From the IMG/VR virus record IMGVR_UViG_3300049855_000015, positions 1 through 42,928 of that record: a DNA stretch of 42,928 nucleotides; one strand, given 5' to 3'. Source of the stretch: a virus. Of the stretch, positions 37,258-42,928 are shown one piece after another (within the stretch, counting starts at the first letter, position 1; every line of letters starts with the position of its first letter). Below the pieces are notes generated by a model. That model was not told the origin of the DNA. It worked only from the letters and a program-made list of their open reading frames with translations, and did no database searches. Position numbers and translations under genes: made by a program.

Positions 37258-38514
37258 TTAGTGGTCAACGGCCTTGTCGCCGCTTTCTGGTTGTGGTTGA
37301 GCTGCCGGATTGACTGGCGGCTTTTCCGTTGCTGGTTGCGGCATGTTGCTGTTAATCAACTTGTCAGCCTTTGGGTCCTTCGAAGGCTTCCAACCAACGA
37401 CGCCACGCATCTCATTACTAGTTGCAATCTCATTCCGAACAAACTTGTCTGCAATCTCGGCAAGTTGAGTAACAGGAACAAGCTTAAATGGATCAGAGAA
37501 GTACCTAATAGCCTGCTTTTGAGTTCGAGCAGTCTTAGTAAGGAACTTTCGCTCCATGTTTGCAGTTACTGCCGAAACAAGTGGCTCGATGGTTCGGCTG
37601 TGGTAGTTAAGCATGGCCTGCTCATCTGCCGTACCGTTCATTACCTCGGCGGTCAGACCTAGCTGGCTGTATAGCATCTCGGTCAAGAACTCGACTTGCT
37701 TAAGGAGGTTGTTCTCGGCCGGACGGTTTAGCTGTGTGATCTTCTCGGTTCCGTCGGTGTATGCAATGCCGTACTGGGAGTTCTTGAGTTGGTTCTCAAT
37801 GTCCACTCGCCTCTGTTCGGCCTGCTGTCGACGTGCCTCCGACTTAATCACATAGGGCAACTGGATAATCAAGTCCAGATTACCTGACGCAGACTGTTCG
37901 TCGATTGCGTCGAGAAGGTTAAGCTTGCGCATCAACCGTTGAAGCGTTGAGTTAGGACTATTCATTACCGCGTAAAGCGGATTCTCTACAATACATGCAA
38001 GCTTCTTCGGAACCGTAATCTCTTGCCTGGTTCCGAGCTGCTGATTGTAGAGATTGACAGTCACATGTTCGGGATACCAAGCAACAACCTCGCCGACTCG
38101 CATCGTTTCGATGTCATAGCCACCACTGGTTGTCGGATTAACAGAGTAGTCAATCGGAACGACTGCAGAAACACCCTTATCGAGTGTGGTCATGATGATG
38201 TCTTGCCGCAAAGCTCGTGAGTCCTGATCAATGTTTGGATCTAGTGTCAGACATAGATTCAACTTAGAGCTGATGTCTTCCATGTAGCGATCTTGATCGT
38301 CCAATCGAACGTGTCGAATGGCTACGGACGCTGCGTCAATAGCAATTCGTGTGTAAATCGAAGAGATAATGGATCGCTCACTAGAAAGACGAAATCTATT
38401 CTGATCTGGCCGAATGCCGAAGTTGCCAGACGAAGGTCCAATGTTACCTCGGTCGACCTCTGAACTATTAAACACATTCCAGGCGTGCTTTAATACTTGC
38501 GATGGTCTCGTCAC
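37258..38514 (-). CDS. Portal protein
   Basis: 418 residues from a GTG at 38514, 6 nt after AAAGGAGGT. Between the large terminase and capsid fusion genes, the standard place for a portal. The pattern SIYTRIAIDAASVAIRHVRLDD, then LCLTLDPNIDQDSRALRQDIIMT, GVSAVVPIDYS, VVAWYPEHVTVNLYN and a C-terminal FLTKTARTQKQAIRYFSDPFKLVP fits the phage portal families. It makes the dodecameric DNA entry ring. The C-terminal tail is proline/glutamine-rich and disordered. Confidence 0.88.
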   Translation of the reverse strand: MTRPSQVLKHAWNVFNSSEVDRGNIGPSSGNFGIRPDQNRFRLSSERSIISSIYTRIAIDAASVAIRHVRLDDQDRYMEDISSKLNLCLTLDPNIDQDSRALRQDIIMTTLDKGVSAVVPIDYSVNPTTSGGYDIETMRVGEVVAWYPEHVTVNLYNQQLGTRQEITVPKKLACIVENPLYAVMNSPNSTLQRLMRKLNLLDAIDEQSASGNLDLIIQLPYVIKSEARRQQAEQRRVDIENQLKNSQYGIAYTDGTEKITQLNRPAENNLLKQVEFLTEMLYSQLGLTAEVMNGTADEQAMLNYHSRTIEPLVSAVTANMERKFLTKTARTQKQAIRYFSDPFKLVPVTQLAEIADKFVRNEIATSNEMRGVVGWKPSKDPKADKLINSNMPQPATEKPPVNPAAQPQPESGDKAVDH

Positions 38515-38543
38515 CGAGTCACCTCCTTTCTGCAATCGTTGAG

Positions 38544-40286
38544 TTACTCAAAAGAGTCCTTGTTGGCCTTGTATGCAACGTATCCGTCCATCAACGCCGC
38601 CACATTGTCGATCTTGTCCTCTTGACGTGCCTTATACAGCTTGCGGTTACCATTGGTGTCTTCCAATGTGATAGCATTACCCATTGCAAACGACATAAGG
38701 TCCTCGTCAAATAAGAGAAGTCGTTGTTCACTCAGCTTCTTTAGCTCACCCAGGGGAACAGACTCAGTCCGAGCTCCCTGAATAACCTTCTCAATTCCGA
38801 AAGGACCATTCTCGCCCTCCCACCGAGTCACAAACTCCTTCGCGTTGTACGGGTCGTAACCAAAGGCACGTACGTCGTACTCACATGACAAAATATGAGC
38901 TTCGAGGTCGTCATAGACCATCATCATGTCCAGAACATTACCAGGAAGAACGTGCAGACTACCCTCATTGACGAATTGATCATACTTATAGCGCATTGCT
39001 GCGGGAAGTTTCATCAAAGTGAGTTCGGTGATGTAACTTCGAGCCTTAACACCAAATGCGTCTCCACCAAGTGGGAACAAAAATGTGAAAGCACAGAAGT
39101 CGTCACCCTTAGAGAGGTCTGCGCCAAGTGCACAGGGCATACGCCAGTAAGTACGCTGACGATGTGGGACCGTCTCCTCGTACGTGAAGAAGTAGGTGTA
39201 TCCCTCCATGGGAATACCAAAGCGCTTGGCGAGAATATCGTTACGAGAGGCAGGAGCCTTCTCGGCACGCTCTACGTCGAGCTGATATGTGTCATAGGTG
39301 ACAGTCAAACCAAGATTCGGGTTGGCCTTAAGCCATGTTGACGGGTCAGCAACTTCCTCAATCTCGTCCAGCTTGTAGTGGAAGATCGAGATGTGCGGCG
39401 CAAGGTACTCACCCTTCAAAATATCCTGAAGCTCCATCTTGATGGTGTCTCCAGAACCATTACGGACCGTACCTTCCGAAGATATAGCGACGATGAGCCA
39501 ATCGTCAAGCTTAGATGCACCTTGCTCGATTGCACCCACAACGTCTTCTCTTAGATCTCCAGAAAGCCATTCGTCGATTGTCGAAACCTTAGGCCTTAGA
39601 CCCTGTAGTTTGTTAATCGCCATTGGGCGCACCTCCAGGAGAGATCCAGTTAGGAAGTTCTCCACGCCCTTCTTGGTTGAGGCGAGCTTAACTCTATTGA
39701 GTTTAGAGCCTGTGGTGTTCTGAAGCGAACCCTCAGTCAAGAATTTAAACAACGGCCCGCGCGAGCGCGTGATGGCTGTGCGAAGAGGAGACATTACCTC
39801 TTCCGCCTGCTTCATCGTAGGTGCCGTAGTGATCTGGTGTGTTGTTGAAGTGTCTACATTCAAGAAATATGCTTGAATGCACTCAGCATACATAGACTTA
39901 GCTGCTCCACGAGCAACAATCAGGTATTGCTTTGTGGTTAGACGCTTTTTGACTGTCTTCTGTACGTATTGGCCGCCATGGTTATCAGGGTATGGCTCAT
40001 AGACACTACGCTCGACGAAGTAATACCAACCGAAGATCTGCTCAGACCATAGTTTAAAGCTGTCGAGTAGATGTAGGTCGGTTCCGTCCGTGAGTGTTAG
40101 CTCATTCTCGCAGTACAGAATAAAACCATTAATGGCTTCATCATCATAGTAGATGTTTGGGTTAGCAATGAGGGCGTCAATGCGATTCATCTCCATAGAG
40201 ATTTCACGGCACACTGGAATATCGCCGCGAAGAACTGCATCACGGAACATACCATAGTAGATTGGTGTCGCGGTGTTCGAAAGCAT
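38544..40286 (-). CDS. Terminase large subunit
   Basis: 580 residues. ATPase: Walker A-like VARGAAKS (about 124-131), Walker B VSTIDEWLSG (about 231-240) and coupling TTAPTMKQAEEV. Nuclease: ADLSKGDDFCAFTFLFP (about 394-410, first metal-binding Asp), MVYDDLEAHI and FGYDPYNAKEF for later acidic residues. The ATG follows AGAGGAGGGTTAG. It cuts concatemers and pumps DNA into the prohead. The gene layout (small subunit several genes upstream, HNH nuclease beside it) resembles cos-type packaging systems. Confidence 0.93.
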   Translation of the reverse strand: MLSNTATPIYYGMFRDAVLRGDIPVCREISMEMNRIDALIANPNIYYDDEAINGFILYCENELTLTDGTDLHLLDSFKLWSEQIFGWYYFVERSVYEPYPDNHGGQYVQKTVKKRLTTKQYLIVARGAAKSMYAECIQAYFLNVDTSTTHQITTAPTMKQAEEVMSPLRTAITRSRGPLFKFLTEGSLQNTTGSKLNRVKLASTKKGVENFLTGSLLEVRPMAINKLQGLRPKVSTIDEWLSGDLREDVVGAIEQGASKLDDWLIVAISSEGTVRNGSGDTIKMELQDILKGEYLAPHISIFHYKLDEIEEVADPSTWLKANPNLGLTVTYDTYQLDVERAEKAPASRNDILAKRFGIPMEGYTYFFTYEETVPHRQRTYWRMPCALGADLSKGDDFCAFTFLFPLGGDAFGVKARSYITELTLMKLPAAMRYKYDQFVNEGSLHVLPGNVLDMMMVYDDLEAHILSCEYDVRAFGYDPYNAKEFVTRWEGENGPFGIEKVIQGARTESVPLGELKKLSEQRLLLFDEDLMSFAMGNAITLEDTNGNRKLYKARQEDKIDNVAALMDGYVAYKANKDSFE

Positions 40287-40304
40287 CTAACCCTCCTCTC
40301 TAAC

Positions 40305-41369
40305 TTAAAGGATCTTCGTAGACGAACTCAAAACCTTACCGACAACGACCTTGCCGCCAGCCTTGCTAGCGTTACGAGCAGCAGCACCTGCGCCGGCTGA
40401 TGCGCCCGCCCTAGCTGCGAGCAACGTGGTAAGACCACCAACGACAATCGCAGTAACAGGGCCGAGCTTGCCATTCTGAAGGGCTGTGGTTTCATTCTTA
40501 ACCAAACCCTTAACAAACTTAGCACCAGCACTTTGTGTAGACTGCTGTGAGGCTAGCTTCTTGTACTGCTGCTCCAGATTCATACGCTCAACTAGCTTCT
40601 TAAGCTCTGCGTTGGAGAGAGCATCGGTAGAACTGGCCTTTGCCTTCTGTCGAGTTGATGCCTTAGCGGCAGCGTCTTCCGAAACACCATGGCCCTTGCC
40701 ACCCTTAGCGGCAGTAACGCCCTTGCCGGGCTTGGTGTAGAGCTTAACCGGAGTCGGTCCACTGGGAGCGTTGGAACGATCCTTACGAACACCCCACTTC
40801 ATGCCCTTGACGCCAAAGTGTTCGAGGAAATCTTCACCTAGAGCAACTGTCTGCTCCATAGTGGCTACCTGAGCTTCGACAACATGTCGATTGGCATCCA
40901 AACGAAGTGGAATTACAATCTCAGGTTCAAGATCCTCGGTGTCTGCGTGCTTCACCGTAACGTTAGTAATCGCAATGCGAGGGCCACCAATTTCGGTATA
41001 CACAGCACGCTTTGTCCCGCTTGGATTCTTTCCGTGAACCTCTGCGACGGCTTCGCTATAGACACGAGCCGCCATCTTTGAGTATTCCTTCTCGTATTGC
41101 TTGTGTAGAGCCGGGTTGTCGTAAAGATTCTTGTCTTTGTACTTTGGCTGATTGTTCAGCTTATCAAGTTCTCCGCCGTTCATCTTTTCGGCAACTCGAT
41201 TATGAATCTTAATGGCGCCCGCGGTTGTGTAGATCTGCTTTTCCCACTTGGCATCTGCTTTGGCGAGCTTCTTTTCGGCCCTGCGAACGCCCCACTTCAT
41301 GCCCTTGGTGCCGAAGTGTTCCAAAAAATCGGCGCCTGACTCTGCAGTTTCCTGCATGTTGTTACTCAT
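40305..41369 (-). CDS. Head-associated protein with two KGMKWGVR tags (354 aa)
   Basis: 354 residues. The tag DFLEHFGTKGMKWGVR is at 14-29, and DFLEHFGVKGMKWGVR at 180-195. The first tagged half is lysine-rich and helical; the second includes KASTRQKAKASSTDALSNAELKK and an alanine/glycine-rich hydrophobic end (ARAGASAGAGAAARNASK). Tags of this type recur in phage minor capsid or MuF-like proteins, function unknown. The ATG follows GTAGGAGGCGCT. It looks like two units joined by duplication; its place next to the terminase points to a head or ejected protein. Confidence 0.72.
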   Translation of the reverse strand: MSNNMQETAESGADFLEHFGTKGMKWGVRRAEKKLAKADAKWEKQIYTTAGAIKIHNRVAEKMNGGELDKLNNQPKYKDKNLYDNPALHKQYEKEYSKMAARVYSEAVAEVHGKNPSGTKRAVYTEIGGPRIAITNVTVKHADTEDLEPEIVIPLRLDANRHVVEAQVATMEQTVALGEDFLEHFGVKGMKWGVRKDRSNAPSGPTPVKLYTKPGKGVTAAKGGKGHGVSEDAAAKASTRQKAKASSTDALSNAELKKLVERMNLEQQYKKLASQQSTQSAGAKFVKGLVKNETTALQNGKLGPVTAIVVGGLTTLLAARAGASAGAGAAARNASKAGGKVVVGKVLSSSTKIL

Positions 41370-41377
41370 AGCGCCTC

Positions 41378-41731
41378 CTACTTCCTAGAATATTGTGGGC
41401 CAAAGATTAATGTGGTTACAACCAACTCGCCTTTTTCGATTCGCTCCTTTGACCGCTCAAGTTCTGAAATTCGCTTGTTTTGGTACGCTTCATGGCGACC
41501 ATTTCGGCCCCACGTGTACTTATCCAACAGCGCGACCTTGCCGGTAACGCCCTTATTATCTCTGGCGTTTTCGTGCACCTTAATCGCAGCGTTGGTTCGA
41601 GATGTAGCAACCTTAACAGCGGCCCTGCGAACGCCCCACTTCATGCCCTTGGTGCCGTAGTGCTCAAGCGTGTCTTCTACCAGGGCTCTTCCGGATACAA
41701 GCCTTCCGTCGGGACTAGCGGTGGACTCCAT
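41378..41731 (-). CDS. Small head-associated protein with one KGMKWGVR tag (117 aa)
   Basis: 117 residues from ATG 41731 behind GAGGGGGAGCA. The tag DTLEHYGTKGMKWGVR lies at 20-35, followed by an Ala/Lys/Arg-rich helix (AAVKVATSRTNAAIKVHENAR) and a charged C-terminal coil (NKRISELERSKERIEKGEL). The N-terminal 55 nt overlap the upstream connector gene. It is an evident relative of the first half of the 354-residue protein next to it, so the tagged family here has three units in two genes. Confidence 0.7.
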   Translation of the reverse strand: MESTASPDGRLVSGRALVEDTLEHYGTKGMKWGVRRAAVKVATSRTNAAIKVHENARDNKGVTGKVALLDKYTWGRNGRHEAYQNKRISELERSKERIEKGELVVTTLIFGPQYSRK

Positions 41732-42069
41732 TGCTCCCCCTCTCTGTATGTGTTGAGGCGCCATTCAAGCTCTTGAATCTGCTTCTCCATGGCGGTGACG
41801 TGGTAACCAGTGGTCGGGGGATCGAACATCTGGCGAACTTTCAGAAAAATATAAGCCTTGACTCCGTTAAGATGAAGATTAGAGACGAGAACATCGTCCC
41901 ACTCTTCAGTAGTGCCGTTGATCATAAACCCCGCTGGGGGACCAAGACCAATCTGAGCAACAGTAGAAAATGCGCTGTTGATGAAGTCAATCACTTGTGA
42001 GTCAAACACGGTATAGTCGGCCGCGAGGCCTAGCTTCTCCTTTGTACTCAAAAGGATGCTGTCGGTCAT
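41677..42069 (-). CDS. Head-tail connector-like protein (130 aa)
   Basis: 130 residues from ATG 42069 behind AGGAGGTGACCAGC; a GTG three codons upstream is possible. MTDSILLSTKEKLGLAADYT, FDSQVIDFINSAFSTVAQIG and HLNGVKAYIFLKVRQMFDPPT, with AMEKQIQELEWRLNTYREG, fit the gp6-like connector family (phage_connect). It would sit between portal and stopper. It overlaps the downstream tagged protein gene by 55 nt. It is far upstream of its usual place after the capsid gene. Confidence 0.75.
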   Translation of the reverse strand: MTDSILLSTKEKLGLAADYTVFDSQVIDFINSAFSTVAQIGLGPPAGFMINGTTEEWDDVLVSNLHLNGVKAYIFLKVRQMFDPPTTGYHVTAMEKQIQELEWRLNTYREGEQWSPPLVPTEGLYPEEPW

Positions 42070-42081
42070 GCTGGTCACCTC

Positions 42082-42504
42082 CTATCGCCAGGGTGTGGTA
42101 TCGTTTCGACTACGCTCGACATACTTCTTTGGGAGCATGGAGCGATTGCCATAGTGTATCGCATTGTGAGTACGCTTAGTTGTGGTGATCAAGAAGTCTG
42201 GGTTCAGAATATCGGGATCGTGATGTGTGATAGCATCCGGAGTAATCGGATTCATGTGGTGAATCAGGATCTCTCGATGAATGTCATAACCGGGAACTCC
42301 CAGGTCGCAACTTTCATCTCGGAGAATAACGAACTCTCGAACTTGCTTCCACTCTCGTGAACCGTAAAACTGCTGATTGATCCATCGATCGTAACCAAAC
42401 GTGGCTTCTCCAACGTACCCTGCAAGATTAAGGTAATCAAAGCGCTCCTCGAAGGTCTCGAACTGAGATAGCTCTTGCCAAGATCTAGTCGCCAAAGTCG
42501 TCAT
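42082..42504 (-). CDS. HNH endonuclease next to terminase
   Basis: 140 residues. The HNH core is EILIHHMNPITPDAI (double His), then DPDILNPDFL (the Asn) and KRTHNAIHYGN (last His and Asn). Phage HNH proteins beside the terminase help cut DNA at cos sites during packaging. Upstream FVILRDESCDLGV replaces the usual Cys pairs, with only one Cys. Start ATG 42504 overlaps the small terminase gene by 20 nt and has a weak ribosome site. Confidence 0.83.
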   Translation of the reverse strand: MTTLATRSWQELSQFETFEERFDYLNLAGYVGEATFGYDRWINQQFYGSREWKQVREFVILRDESCDLGVPGYDIHREILIHHMNPITPDAITHHDPDILNPDFLITTTKRTHNAIHYGNRSMLPKKYVERSRNDTTPWR

Positions 42505-42841
42505 CTGGATTCACCACCACAGTTGAAGAGCTGTTGCCAGAATAAGCACGCATAGCTTCCAGTGCTTCCGTGTACACGGACTGGAGTGCGGCCTGCGCCT
42601 TGAGCGCTTCCATCTTCTGCTCATTCAACTCTAGTTCATTACGAATACGTTCTTGCTCAAGCTTCTCACGACTAGACCCGAGCTTCAAGAAGCCGCTGAT
42701 GACTGCAGCCGAAGCTGTACCATCCTTCAACTGCTTCTCGGCTAGGTCGAACGCCATGTTGATGAGTTGATTCTCTCGTGCCTCAGGAGTTCTAGCAGGT
42801 GGCGACCGCCTTGCCCCTGACTTCTTCTTCGGTTCAGACAT
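42485..42841 (-). CDS. Terminase small subunit
   Basis: 118 residues, first gene of the leftward unit. Basic N terminus (KKKSGARRSPPARTPEARENQL), then helical segments (MAFDLAEKQLKDGTASAAVISGFLKLGS and REKLEQERIRNELELNEQKMEAL) and a short acidic tail. This matches the small terminase-like proteins encoded ahead of HNH and connector genes in many siphoviruses. It would recognise the packaging site. The ATG follows GAAAGGAGGTGTCAAC. The gene start lies 28 nt from a 32-bp dyad of the AT-rich repeat family. Confidence 0.78.
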   Translation of the reverse strand: MSEPKKKSGARRSPPARTPEARENQLINMAFDLAEKQLKDGTASAAVISGFLKLGSSREKLEQERIRNELELNEQKMEALKAQAALQSVYTEALEAMRAYSGNSSSTVVVNPDDDFGD

Positions 42842-42868
42842 GTTGACACCTCCTTTCGTCCGAGACCG

Positions 42869-42900
42869 ACATAGTATTAAGTGGTTTCTAAATACTATGT
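42869..42900. promoter_or_regulatory. Dyad of ACATAGTATT/AATACTATGT upstream of the structural operon
   Basis: ACATAGTATT (42869-42878) and AATACTATGT (42891-42900) are exact inverted copies separated by 12 nt. Both arms carry the AGTATT core of the palindromes near 4.65 and 4.70 kb. It is the only visible candidate control site for the head genes; the window ends 28 nt further on. Confidence 0.6.
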
Positions 42901-42928
42901 TATGCCCATTGCTCCCCCCAAATATCCC

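Noticed and set aside
82-42841. Lysogeny functions (integrase, excisionase, repressor, attP)
   Set aside because: I examined every supported gene and found no recombinase or classic repressor; the HTH segments belong to the RNA polymerase.

Overview
The window looks like a complete, or nearly complete, genome of a lytic long-tailed (siphovirus-type) phage of a Gram-positive host. Every gene I can support (57 including short ones) lies on the minus strand, so the map reads from the right end (about 42.84 kb) to the left end (about 0.1 kb). Strong GGAGG-type ribosome sites precede most genes, and ATGA, GTGA or TAATG overlaps are common. The endolysin has a CHAP domain plus a Cpl-7-like repeat, and several small membrane proteins are of types I associate with actinophages. 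An actinobacterial host is my best guess, but Firmicutes cannot be excluded. I see no integrase, excisionase, repressor or tRNA gene.

Layout, right to left. 42.8-40.3 kb: small terminase, HNH nuclease, head-tail connector, and two proteins carrying an LEH(F/Y)GxKGMKWGVR tag. 40.3-33.7 kb: large terminase, portal, a protease-scaffold-capsid fusion with a likely internal start, neck genes, and a tail tube with a C-terminal decoration domain. 33.7-21.3 kb: tail chaperone-like protein, second tail tube paralogue, a repeat-rich fibre protein, a small methyltransferase-like protein, tail completion protein, tape measure, distal tail and Gp37-like protein. 21.3-19.6 kb: membrane proteins, holin and endolysin. 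19.6-13.5 kb: an island of small membrane proteins with several copies of a promoter-like module. 13.5-8.2 kb: a helicase-primase-family B polymerase fusion, an SSB-like protein and small genes. 8.23-7.31 kb: about 920 nt without genes but full of inverted repeats. 7.3-0.1 kb: small genes, SF2 helicase, NUMOD4/HNH-like protein, two PD-(D/E)XK-type nucleases and a single-chain RNA polymerase.

The most unusual content is: (1) the 920-nt gene-free block, which looks like a large structured RNA and shares a sequence-plus-structure element with a second intergenic site near 16.87 kb; (2) a single-chain, two-barrel RNA polymerase with helix-turn-helix modules and an N-terminal peptide resembling the tag on the head proteins, which raises the possibility that it is packaged in the virion; (3) a -10 promoter module repeated five times; (4) a family of AATACTATATAGTATT-type palindromes in intergenic DNA, which might be promoters or operators tied to the phage polymerase; (5) polyprotein-style fusions in both replication and capsid assembly.

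How the parts fit: the head and tail genes would be read first from the right end. The phage encodes its own replicase (helicase, primase and polymerase in one chain), SSB-like protein, helicase and nucleases. Lysis needs holin and endolysin. The distal RNA polymerase could serve late transcription of this genome or early transcription of the next infected cell. All functions are assigned by reading motifs; no database search was run.
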